Assembly (NCBI GenBank): GCA_965242845.1
Contig: CBDETC010000003.1
Location: 1,364,001 to 1,428,000, forward strand
Source: RHLJ01 sp965242845
GTDB lineage: Bacteria; Bacteroidota; Rhodothermia; Balneolales; Balneolaceae
DNA: 64,000 nt
Direction of reading: 5' to 3'
A model generated the notes under the pieces. That model worked only from the letters and a program-made list of their open reading frames with translations, did not search any database and was not told the origin of the DNA. The position numbers were made by a program, and so were the translations under genes. Shown here piece after piece: positions 24,553 to 32,393 of this stretch; the first letter of the stretch is position 1, and each line of letters starts with the position of its first letter.

Positions 24553-25206
24553 TTATACTGGTGCAGTTTCTTCAATTCGTTTGATAGCGTTACAATGGGC
24601 CATTGCAATCTGATTTCGGCCTTCTTCAGAAAGTAATAGCTCTGCTTCTTCCTGGTTCGTCATAAAAAAGTTCTCGGTAAGAATAGCTGGCATTACCGTT
24701 TTTCGAAGCACAAAATAATTAAACTCTTTGTCGGGGTCATTATCCCCGAAATCACTTCGAAATCGTTTATCTGGAAATATCTTTTCCATCTCTTCATAAA
24801 AGACCGTAGCTATGGTATCTGATTTCGTTTCGCCTTCTGTAGTAAAGACCTCCCAGCCATTAGCGCTATTGAACTCCAGCTTTCCGGTTGGGGTATATGC
24901 ATTCGCATGAACAGATACATAAATACATGTTTGGCCGTCCTGCTGTAAATTCCTTCGGTAGATATCATTGGCAAGATCGGTACGATCTCTGAGTGGGATA
25001 TCAATATTAGTATCTACAAGGTTTATCCAGTTGATTTCTTCTACGGTACACCAGGCTCCCATACGCTCTACAACTGCCCGGTTGAATTCCCCTTCAAATA
25101 ACTGACGCCCATCTTCAAATTTTGGTGAGCGCTTTCCCGGAGTTTGGTATTCCCCATTTATAATCCCCCCATGACCGGGATCAAATAACCACAAATATCT
25201 ACCCAT
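24553..25206 (-). CDS. N-acetylmuramoyl-L-alanine amidase (Amidase_3)
   Basis: 217 residues, catalytic domain only. Zinc ligands and active site are visible: LFDPGHGG (His12), EGEFNRAV (Glu39), VSVHANAY, and the catalytic Glu in ILTENFFMTN. This family cleaves the bond between MurNAc and L-Ala in peptidoglycan. No signal peptide is seen from the ATG at 25206, unlike periplasmic AmiA/B/C. It is the first gene of a three-gene operon with an LpxR-like protein and a protease. A lysis or phage-like role is possible, but no phage genes are nearby. Confidence 0.88.
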   Translation of the reverse strand: MGRYLWLFDPGHGGIINGEYQTPGKRSPKFEDGRQLFEGEFNRAVVERMGAWCTVEEINWINLVDTNIDIPLRDRTDLANDIYRRNLQQDGQTCIYVSVHANAYTPTGKLEFNSANGWEVFTTEGETKSDTIATVFYEEMEKIFPDKRFRSDFGDNDPDKEFNYFVLRKTVMPAILTENFFMTNQEEAELLLSEEGRNQIAMAHCNAIKRIEETAPV

Positions 25207-25328
25207 TTTTACTCTTTTTTATGAATAAGCTAAATAAATACTTTATGATCAAGTCGATTGTGATTTTAAGCTGTTGATTACTTGTCATTTAATAATTACC
25301 TAATACAAAAAACTGAAAATAGATTACT

Positions 25329-25997
25329 ATGAAAATTATCATTACCGGCGCTACAGGAATGGTGGGGAAAGGAGCTCTTCTGGAATGTCTGGAAAGTGAA
25401 GAAGTTGAAGAAGTATTACTTGTAAGTCGCAGATCAGTAGAGATGGACCATCCAAAGCTTAAAGAACTCTTGATCGAAGATTTTTTCAACCTGATACAAA
25501 TTAAGAACCAGCTTTCCGGATATGACGCCTGTTTCTTCAGTTTGGGTATTTCTGCAATGGGTAAATCGGAGGAAGAATATTCCAGGATTACTTTTGAGCT
25601 TACTATGAGTTTCGCTAATACGTTATTAGTCCTTAATCCTGAGATGACTTTCATCTATGTGTCAGGAAAAGGAACCGATGAAACTGAGCAAGGGAGTATG
25701 ATGTGGGCCAATGTGAAAGGGAAAACAGAAAATGAACTCGCAAGACTAGGATTTAAGGCATTTTATCGGTTCCGACCTGGATATATTCACCCGGAAAAGG
25801 GGATCGTTTCCCCAATCAAAACCTATCGGATATTTCATGCCATCCTAACTCCTATTTATCCCAGGCTGAGAAAAAATACCAAGTCCTTAACCGATACAAC
25901 TCGAATAGGAGAAGCAGTAATTAGATTAGTGAAGGATGGGTATGAGAAGGAGATTATAGATCCTGTGGATATTAATCTGTTGGCAGCAAAATCATAA
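25329..25997 (+). CDS. NAD(P)-binding epimerase-like protein (extended SDR)
   Basis: 222 residues. Rossmann start KIIITGATGMVGKGAL with the GxxGxxG nucleotide motif, then LVSRRS, FSLGISAMGKSEEEY and YVSGKGTDE. It fits atypical SDR / HTATIP2-like proteins of Bacteroidota. The Tyr/Lys catalytic pair of classic SDRs is not obvious, so it may be a binding or regulatory protein. Substrate is unknown. It stands alone. Confidence 0.8.
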   Translation: MKIIITGATGMVGKGALLECLESEEVEEVLLVSRRSVEMDHPKLKELLIEDFFNLIQIKNQLSGYDACFFSLGISAMGKSEEEYSRITFELTMSFANTLLVLNPEMTFIYVSGKGTDETEQGSMMWANVKGKTENELARLGFKAFYRFRPGYIHPEKGIVSPIKTYRIFHAILTPIYPRLRKNTKSLTDTTRIGEAVIRLVKDGYEKEIIDPVDINLLAAKS

Positions 25998-26010
25998 TAC
26001 TATAACAATC

Positions 26011-26144
26011 ATGCTGAACTTGTTTCAGCATCTGTAAGGGTAATGAACTTTGATATGTCCCGAACTAATTCAAAGGCTCGTCCACTACAGATTCCGGGTC
26101 AAGCCCGCCTTCCGGAGTACTCGTACGGCGGACAGGTCCGGAAT
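26011..26144. repeat. Cluster of palindromic repeats upstream of aguB
   Basis: ATGCTGAA / TTCAGCAT (26011-26031) matches the 5322-5348 element in reverse. Then ATTCCGG (26091-26097) faces CCGGAAT (26138-26144), enclosing 26105-26136, which matches 14397-14428 at 30 of 32 positions. It occupies most of the gap between the epimerase-like gene and aguB. Confidence 0.7.
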
Positions 26145-26202
26145 GACCCAAAAATAAAGCTTAGGTATTCCTGAAAGTTGATATTCTTGCTACTTTAAAA
26201 CT

Positions 26203-27090
26203 ATGAGTGAAGAAAGAAAAGTAAAAGTCGCCCTCATCCAAATGAGCTGTTCCTCAGACCCCGAGGAGAACCTGGAAAAGGCAAAAACAAAAATCAGAGA
26301 AGCAGCTGAAGAAGGAGCTCAGATAATCTGCTTACAGGAACTATTCCGATCGTTGTATTTCTGTGATGTAGAAGATTACGACAATTTCAAACTGGCTGAG
26401 CCAGTTCCAGGACCTACTACAGAAATACTTCAACCCATAGCAAAGGAATTAGGGGTAGTGCTGATTGCTTCTTTATTCGAAAAAAGGGCAGAGGGTTTAT
26501 ACCACAATACAACAACAGTTATTGATGCAGATGGAAGCTATTTGGGTAAGTATCGAAAAATGCATATCCCTGATGATCCGGGTTATTTCGAGAAATTCTA
26601 TTTCACTCCTGGTGATACTGGTTATAAAGTCTTCAAAACTAAATATGCGACCATTGGAGTGTTGATATGTTGGGATCAATGGTACCCAGAAGCGGCTCGT
26701 ATTACAGCATTAAAAGGGGCGGAGATGTTGTTTTATCCTACAGCAATAGGCTGGCACAAAGACCAGGATATTGAAACGAATGAAGAACAATACGAGGCCT
26801 GGCAAACTATTCAACGTTCCCATGCGGTAGCGAATGGGATTCCCGTGATTTCTGTAAACCGGGTTGGGCTGGAAGGAGAGATGCAGTTCTGGGGTGGTTC
26901 CTTTGTAACCAATGCTTTTGGTAAAACCCTTCATCAAGCTCCATTTGATGAGGAAGAAGTTCATATTCAGGAGTTGTCCCTGAGCCAGTCCAATCAGTAT
27001 AGAACTCACTGGCCATTTTTAAGGGATCGTCGCATTGACTCCTATCAACCCATCACAGAACGCTTTTTAGATGAAGATGAACTGGATTAA
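26203..27090 (+). CDS. aguB: N-carbamoylputrescine amidase
   Basis: 295 residues, nitrilase superfamily. The Glu-Lys-Cys triad is visible in CLQELFRSLYF, YRKMHIPDDPG and VLICWDQWYPE. The sequence as a whole follows the AguB subfamily of C-N hydrolases. It cuts N-carbamoylputrescine to putrescine, CO2 and ammonia, the last step of the agmatine route. The 3' end overlaps aguA by 20 bases, so the two steps of the pathway are translated together. Confidence 0.95.
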   Translation: MSEERKVKVALIQMSCSSDPEENLEKAKTKIREAAEEGAQIICLQELFRSLYFCDVEDYDNFKLAEPVPGPTTEILQPIAKELGVVLIASLFEKRAEGLYHNTTTVIDADGSYLGKYRKMHIPDDPGYFEKFYFTPGDTGYKVFKTKYATIGVLICWDQWYPEAARITALKGAEMLFYPTAIGWHKDQDIETNEEQYEAWQTIQRSHAVANGIPVISVNRVGLEGEMQFWGGSFVTNAFGKTLHQAPFDEEEVHIQELSLSQSNQYRTHWPFLRDRRIDSYQPITERFLDEDELD

Positions 27091-28156
27091 TGCTCCGGTT
27101 TCAATAAAACAACCTGATTTCGAAGGAATACCCAAAGAAGAAGGTTATTACTTTCCAGCAGAATGGGAAGAGCACGAAGCTACCTGGTTGAGCTGGCCTC
27201 ATAATCCTGATACCTGGCCCGGAAAAATTGAGAAGATATTTCCGGTGTACTGTGAGTTTATTCGTTTGCTGGCGGAAGGAGAGAAGGTGAAGATCAATGC
27301 GAACTCAAAGGAGATGGCAGAAGAAGCTTATAAAATGCTTTCAGATGCTGGAGTAGATGTGAGCAAAGTTTATTTCTATCACAATCCAACTAATGATGCC
27401 TGGTGTAGAGATCACGGCCCTGCTTTTTTGGTGAATAAAGATCCATCAAAGCCAAAGATACTCGTTGATTGGGAATACAATGCCTGGGGAGGGAAATATC
27501 CTCCGTTTAACCTGGATAATCAGATACCTTCTCGAATAGCTTCCCAGGAAGGTATTTCATTTGCCCATCCTGGAATCATCATGGAAGGAGGCTCGGTAGA
27601 TGTTAATGGAGGGAGTATTTTATTGACTACTTCTTCATGCTTACTTAATCCCAATAGGAATCCTCAGCTATCTAAAGAGGAGATAGAGGCTTATTTGAGA
27701 AACTACTATGGAGCGAATGATATTATTTGGTTGGAGGATGGAATCGTTGGGGACGATACCGATGGCCATATTGATGATATCACACGTTTTGTAAATGAGA
27801 CGACCATAGTAACGGTAGTAGAAAAGAATGAGCAGGATGAAAATTATGAACCGTTATTAGTTAATCGAGAATTGGTTAATGAGCTATCCATTAACCAATT
27901 CCCATTAACCGTTGTTGAACTTCCAATGCCTGGACCAGTTTATCATGAAGGGCAGCGATTACCAGCTTCTTATGCCAATTTTTATATCTCAAATAAGTAT
28001 GTGATTGTTCCGGTATTTGATGATCCCAATGATAAACGAGCATTATCAATCCTTCAGGGTTGTTTCCCTGATCGGAGAGTAATTGGATTAGATGCTCTTG
28101 ACCTTATTTGGGGGTTGGGGGCATTTCATTGTTTGAGTCAGCAGGAGCCTAAATAA
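27071..28156 (+). CDS. aguA: Agmatine deiminase
   Basis: 361 residues. It hydrolyses agmatine to N-carbamoylputrescine. Family motifs in order are PAEWEEHEATWLSWPH, WCRDHGPAF, GGSVDVNGG, GDDTDGHIDDITRF and the catalytic-cysteine end WGLGAFHCLSQQ. An ATG two codons later is also possible as start. Residues about 267-277 are encoded by a 33-base palindrome resembling dispersed repeats of this genome, in a surface region between FVNETTIVTVV and VELPMPGPV. A bidirectional terminator follows. Confidence 0.95.
   Translation: MKMNWINAPVSIKQPDFEGIPKEEGYYFPAEWEEHEATWLSWPHNPDTWPGKIEKIFPVYCEFIRLLAEGEKVKINANSKEMAEEAYKMLSDAGVDVSKVYFYHNPTNDAWCRDHGPAFLVNKDPSKPKILVDWEYNAWGGKYPPFNLDNQIPSRIASQEGISFAHPGIIMEGGSVDVNGGSILLTTSSCLLNPNRNPQLSKEEIEAYLRNYYGANDIIWLEDGIVGDDTDGHIDDITRFVNETTIVTVVEKNEQDENYEPLLVNRELVNELSINQFPLTVVELPMPGPVYHEGQRLPASYANFYISNKYVIVPVFDDPNDKRALSILQGCFPDRRVIGLDALDLIWGLGAFHCLSQQEPK
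27869..27901. repeat. Palindromic repeat inside the aguA coding region
   Basis: GAATTGGTTAATG and its exact reverse complement CATTAACCAATTC flank a 7-base loop within aguA. The arms resemble the TTAATGGTTA repeats at 7259-7302 and 12634-12667, and a further CCCATTAACC follows directly. It stays in frame and encodes NRELVNELSINQF. Confidence 0.6.
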
Positions 28157-28157
28157 A

Positions 28158-28184
28158 AAAAGCCCCGATGTAATCAGGGCTTTT
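28158..28184. terminator. Bidirectional rho-independent terminator
   Basis: AAAAGCCC ... GGGCTTTT with an internal GAT/ATC pair; A-run on one side and T-run on the other. It serves aguA on the plus strand and the convergent SDR gene on the minus strand. Confidence 0.85.
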
Positions 28185-28203
28185 AAAATGAATTGCTAAG
28201 AAT

Positions 28204-29076
28204 TTAGTTTGATTTAGGCCCATCCCAATCACTAATTCCCCAACCTTCGAGGGCTGCCAAACGAATAGGCTCAACCGCATCATTAACCGCCTGGAAACCG
28301 AAGTCTAAACCAGAAATGGTTCTAAGTGGGCGAGTTCCTGGTTCCATATTGATGAGCTTTTCAAAATCCTTTACTACAATCATTGGATCAGTAGCTTCTG
28401 GAGTATTCTCGAAGAGATCAAGAACCTGGCTGGTAAACCCTTCTCCAAACTCCTGCACATGCTGGTAAGCAGCGGCTGCTTCAGGATTAGAAGGAGCAGT
28501 CATGTTTCCAAAGAAACTGGTTTGGAACGGGCCTGGTTCAACAAGCACTACATCTACTCCCAAAGGAGCGAGTTCGTATCTCATTGCTTCACTAAGGCCT
28601 TCTAATCCCCATTTACTAGCATTATAAACCCCAAATCCTGGGAATGCAGCACGTCCTGCAGTTGAGCTCACCTGGATAATTAATCCTGAACCTTGAGCTC
28701 TCATTCCTGGTAGTACTGCATTAGCAGTTCGGACAGTTCCTGCAATATTAATGTCTAACTGAGCAAGTACATCATCTCCGCTAAATGCCTCGATTGGACC
28801 TCCAAATCCTGATCCGGCATTGTTAATTAATACATCTACTCCATCAGTCTTGGCAAGAGCAGCACTTATGCTATCATCTGAAAGTACGTCTAATTCCAAT
28901 ACTTCAATAGCTACATTGTTTTCGCTGGCGTGTGCTCGTAATGCAGAAGCAGCATCAGCGTTTTTGCCATCAATATTTCTCATGGTTGCATATATATGAT
29001 GACCTTGATCGGCTAAATATTTAGAAGCGTCGAAACCAAATCCTGAGCTGGTTCCTGTAATAAGTATCTTTTTCAT
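28204..29076 (-). CDS. Short-chain dehydrogenase/reductase
   Basis: 290 residues, classical SDR: KILITGTSSGFGFDAS (cofactor loop), LINNAGSGFGG, catalytic Ser in VSSTAGRAAF and YNASK (Tyr-Lys pair), then VEPGPFQTSF. The Arg-containing start of strand 2 (ATMRNIDG) hints at NADP preference. The substrate is not predictable. It is a single gene convergent with aguA. Confidence 0.9.
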   Translation of the reverse strand: MKKILITGTSSGFGFDASKYLADQGHHIYATMRNIDGKNADAASALRAHASENNVAIEVLELDVLSDDSISAALAKTDGVDVLINNAGSGFGGPIEAFSGDDVLAQLDINIAGTVRTANAVLPGMRAQGSGLIIQVSSTAGRAAFPGFGVYNASKWGLEGLSEAMRYELAPLGVDVVLVEPGPFQTSFFGNMTAPSNPEAAAAYQHVQEFGEGFTSQVLDLFENTPEATDPMIVVKDFEKLINMEPGTRPLRTISGLDFGFQAVNDAVEPIRLAALEGWGISDWDGPKSN

Positions 29077-29232
29077 TGTAATAATAATTAGTTGTTCGGT
29101 TTATTGAATAATGGTGCAGCCTGAACTGCTTTTGATTCAAGAAATAATTAAATCAAATCCAGGTGGGATAGAACAAACACCATGCTAAATGGCACTTAAT
29201 TCTGATAGGAAGAATCTATAGGGTCGATTAGC

Positions 29233-29853
29233 CTAGCTATTTGGGCGGTAAAAATTCCAGGTAGTGAAGACTGAATCCACAGGAGCTTTTCCTAGAAGCT
29301 TATATCCGAAATACTCATAAAAAGGCACGTTTTTGGCCATCTCAGTGGATAAAGTTACACCTTGAGACTCGTTCACTTTCTTTGAAAAATCATGTACATA
29401 TTCCAGAAGAATTCTTCCTAAACCTAAGCCCTGGGCTTCCTTCTTAACTCCAAGCATATTTAAGTGGATATGTGGTTCATCAATATCAAATTGAGAACAT
29501 ACTGTGCCAAATTGTTCATACCTGACACGGGCTTTGTTACCCAATTCCTGCCAAATCTGTTGTCTGACACTTTCCAATTCTGGGGCTTGTACAGGTTTAA
29601 ATGGTATGGACACAGTAGCTACTGCTTTGAGATGATCCTCATCAATAATACCAAACATGAACTCCTTTTTTAACACCCTGTTCAATACAAAGAAATGGAT
29701 GAGCTTTCTGTATTTAGAATCATAATCAGTGGTATCTCCGAGGACATACTTCATAACAGGGTATTCTGAAAAAGCATCGCAAAAAACATCGACAACCTGT
29801 TCGATATCTTTCTCAGGTAGTTGAATTACTTGGTACTTGGGATTGCTCTTCAT
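29233..29853 (-). CDS. GNAT family N-acetyltransferase
   Basis: 206 residues from ATG at 29853; a TTG seven codons upstream is less likely. The acetyl-CoA site is LGVKKEAQGLGLGRILLEYV (R/Q-x-x-G-x-G/A type), preceded by the strand IHLNML and followed by VTLSTEMAKNVPFYEYFGYKLLG. The fold is a GNAT with an N-terminal extension. The substrate is unknown. Confidence 0.85.
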   Translation of the reverse strand: MKSNPKYQVIQLPEKDIEQVVDVFCDAFSEYPVMKYVLGDTTDYDSKYRKLIHFFVLNRVLKKEFMFGIIDEDHLKAVATVSIPFKPVQAPELESVRQQIWQELGNKARVRYEQFGTVCSQFDIDEPHIHLNMLGVKKEAQGLGLGRILLEYVHDFSKKVNESQGVTLSTEMAKNVPFYEYFGYKLLGKAPVDSVFTTWNFYRPNS

Positions 29854-29911
29854 AACAATAGATTTAGGTACCAAATGTATTGTTAATCATTGTCCAATCA
29901 AAAACTCTGAC

Positions 29912-30466
29912 TCAAAGTGAGGCTTCTGGTATTTCTCCTTTGACGGGTCCAACGATTTCTGAAGTAATCCATCCTCCATAAAAACCTCCCGGTTGGGGAA
30001 GTACCTTCTCTCCACCAACAAAGCAATCTAATTGTGACGGATAAAAGGAGGTATACCCGGCTATCTCTTCAAAATCCTCAAAAGGGTCAGGATAGCTCCA
30101 GGCAACTTTTCTGAGTGGCTTAGGCCCAACGATTACATCCCAATATTGGGCATTCCCTTTCCATTCACAGAGAGATGATCCTTCAGCTGTTTTTAGATAA
30201 TCCATATTAATCGAGTCTGGAGGTAGGTAGAAACTAGGGGGGCTGGCAGTTTCAAGGATTCGAATTGCGGCTCTTGTCTCAGCAATAGTTATTCCTTCGG
30301 ATTGTACAGTCACTACCCTTGAATCGGTTACAATCTTCGGAGGGCGAGGATAATCCCACACTGATTCTTCCCCTGGTTTAGGTGCAATGGCAAACGGAGG
30401 TCGTTTTTGCCCTCGGTATTCCCACTTGTCTCTGCTAGCACGTATCCAGTAAGGTATTTTTGCCAT
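29912..30466 (-). CDS. DUF427 domain protein
   Basis: 184 residues. The core RAAIRILETASPPSFYLPPD and LCEWKGNAQYWDVI, then VAWSYPDPFEDFEEIAGY, is the DUF427 beta-tent fold. An N-terminal extension of about 60 residues (PYWIRASRDKWEYRGQKRPP) is present. The biochemical role of the family is unknown. It is separated by 58 bases from the GNAT gene on the same strand. Confidence 0.85.
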   Translation of the reverse strand: MAKIPYWIRASRDKWEYRGQKRPPFAIAPKPGEESVWDYPRPPKIVTDSRVVTVQSEGITIAETRAAIRILETASPPSFYLPPDSINMDYLKTAEGSSLCEWKGNAQYWDVIVGPKPLRKVAWSYPDPFEDFEEIAGYTSFYPSQLDCFVGGEKVLPQPGGFYGGWITSEIVGPVKGEIPEASL

Positions 30467-30550
30467 GAATGATTTGCTTTAAAATTGGATTAATCATGTT
30501 GACAAATATTCATGGAAAATGGTTTCGTACTTACAAGATTTGACTTCAAA

Positions 30551-30580
30551 TTTTATCAAAAAAGCGCTACCATAAATTTG
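30551..30580 (+). promoter_or_regulatory. Possible Bacteroidota-type promoter of the aromatic hydroxylase gene
   Basis: TAAATTTG at 30573-30580 fits TAnnTTTG exactly. The -33 region (TTTT at 30551-30554, 18 bases away) is a weak match. The implied mRNA start is 30-35 bases upstream of the ATG. Confidence 0.35.
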
Positions 30581-30617
30581 TGCGTGTATTTTTAACAGAC
30601 CAATAAATCTTCTCTAA

Positions 30618-32381
30618 ATGGATGCTCATTTTGAATTAAACGAAGTTACTTCCAAGCTTCCTAAACATCTGCACAAGTTCATTGTTCGACAGCCTTATGA
30701 AGATTACACCTACCAAAACCAGGCGGTTTGGCGTTATGTAATGCGCATGAATGTAGATTACCTGAGTAAAGTAGCGCACGGTTCTTACATAGATGGCTTG
30801 GCCAAGACAGGGATCTTTGTTGATCATATCCCACGGATGGAAGGAATGAACCGCATTTTGAAAGATATTGGATGGGCGGCAGTTTCTGTAGATGGTTTTA
30901 TTCCTCCAAATGCATTCATGGAGTTCCAGGCCTATAATGTATTAGTTATTGCTTCAGAAATGAGGACCATTGATCACATTGAGTACACGCCAGCTCCAGA
31001 TATTATTCATGAAGCAGCTGGTCATGCTCCCATTATTGCCAATCCGGAATATGCAGAGTATCTGAGAAGATTTGGGGAAATAGGAAGTAAGGCTATTTCT
31101 TCTTCTAAAGATTATGAGATGTATGAAGCCATTCGTCTTCTATCCATTTTAAAGGAAGATCCAAATTCATCTCAAGCAGAGATTGATGAGGCTCAGGAAA
31201 AGGTAGAGTATTTGCAGGAGAATATGGGTGAGTTGTCAGAAATGGCAAAGATCAGGAATCTCCATTGGTGGACGGTTGAATATGGCTTAATAGGTGATCT
31301 TGAAGACCCTAAGATTTATGGAGCCGGATTACTTTCTTCTATTGGAGAAAGTAAATGGTGTCTTCAGCCAGAAGTCAAAAAAGTGCCTTACTCTTTGGAT
31401 GCCGTATACCAAAATTTTGATATCACCAAGCCTCAACCTCAGCTTTTTGTTACTCCTGATTTCGCTTTCTTAAGCCAGGTACTTGAGGAATTTGCGAACA
31501 CGATGGCGCTAAGAACAGGGGGCTACGAAGGTGTAAAGAAACTGGTAGATTCTAATAATCTTGGAACTGTTGAGTTAAGTACCGGAATCCAGATTTCGGG
31601 AACATTCACGAGTGTGATTGAAGATGAAAGAGGAGAGGTAGCATATCTACAAACGAAAGGTCCAACGGCATTAGCAAATCGAGATAAAGAACTCATTAAA
31701 CATGGTATATTTTACCATACCGATGGTTTTGGAAGCCCGGTTGGGAATTTAAGAGGCATTAATCTTCCTATAGAAAATATGTCTCCCAGGGACTTGGAAG
31801 CCTATGGAATCTATGAGGGGAAAACAGTTTCTCTTGAATTTGAAAGTGGGGTAAAAGTAGAAGGTAGGATCATAACTGGAACAAGAGATATCAGAGGAAA
31901 AATCCTACTAATCACCTTTGATGAATGTACCGTTACTTACCAGGGTCAGGTGCTTTTCAAACCAGAATGGGGAGTATACGATATGGCAATTGGGAAAGAA
32001 GTAGTTTCTGCTTTCGCTGGTCCTGCTGATGTAAATTCATTCGGAGATGTCGGAAAAGTTTCTGAAACAAAAACGCACAAAATTGTTTACTCCGAATCAG
32101 AACAGGTTCTATTTCAATACTACAACCAGGTAAGGGTTTTAAGAGAAAGTGAGTCGGTTAGCTCTGAACATTTACAAGAGATTTTTGATAAAGTAAGAGC
32201 AGGGTTTTCTAATGACTGGTTACTTCCTTTGGAGCTTTATGAGCTCGCTTCGAAATATGAATTGGATATCCAGGATTCACTGTTAGATTATCTTGAAGGC
32301 TTAAAAGAGAATGATTCTGTAAAAAAGCTTATTGAGAATGGGCTTGAGATTATTCGCGAGCAAGAACTCCAGAGAGCCTGA
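30618..32381 (+). CDS. Aromatic amino acid hydroxylase (phenylalanine 4-monooxygenase type), extended form
   Basis: 587 residues. The N-terminal ~330 residues are a pterin-dependent iron hydroxylase: the iron ligands His131 and His136 in IIHEAAGHAPII and Glu221 in WWTVEYGLIG, with a cofactor-site GFIPPNAFMEFQA before them. The remaining ~250 residues (from about STGIQISGTFTSVIED) form an extra domain not found in the 260-300 residue proteobacterial PhhA, followed by a helical end. Such long forms are known in Bacteroidota. It should convert Phe to Tyr using tetrahydropterin and oxygen; no pterin dehydratase is next to it. Confidence 0.88.
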   Translation: MDAHFELNEVTSKLPKHLHKFIVRQPYEDYTYQNQAVWRYVMRMNVDYLSKVAHGSYIDGLAKTGIFVDHIPRMEGMNRILKDIGWAAVSVDGFIPPNAFMEFQAYNVLVIASEMRTIDHIEYTPAPDIIHEAAGHAPIIANPEYAEYLRRFGEIGSKAISSSKDYEMYEAIRLLSILKEDPNSSQAEIDEAQEKVEYLQENMGELSEMAKIRNLHWWTVEYGLIGDLEDPKIYGAGLLSSIGESKWCLQPEVKKVPYSLDAVYQNFDITKPQPQLFVTPDFAFLSQVLEEFANTMALRTGGYEGVKKLVDSNNLGTVELSTGIQISGTFTSVIEDERGEVAYLQTKGPTALANRDKELIKHGIFYHTDGFGSPVGNLRGINLPIENMSPRDLEAYGIYEGKTVSLEFESGVKVEGRIITGTRDIRGKILLITFDECTVTYQGQVLFKPEWGVYDMAIGKEVVSAFAGPADVNSFGDVGKVSETKTHKIVYSESEQVLFQYYNQVRVLRESESVSSEHLQEIFDKVRAGFSNDWLLPLELYELASKYELDIQDSLLDYLEGLKENDSVKKLIENGLEIIREQELQRA

Positions 32382-32393
32382 TACGGTATCTGC

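Noticed and set aside
24553..25206. Phage endolysin
   Set aside because: The catalytic domain alone could fit, but the operon partners are an LpxR-like outer-membrane protein and a protease, with no phage context.
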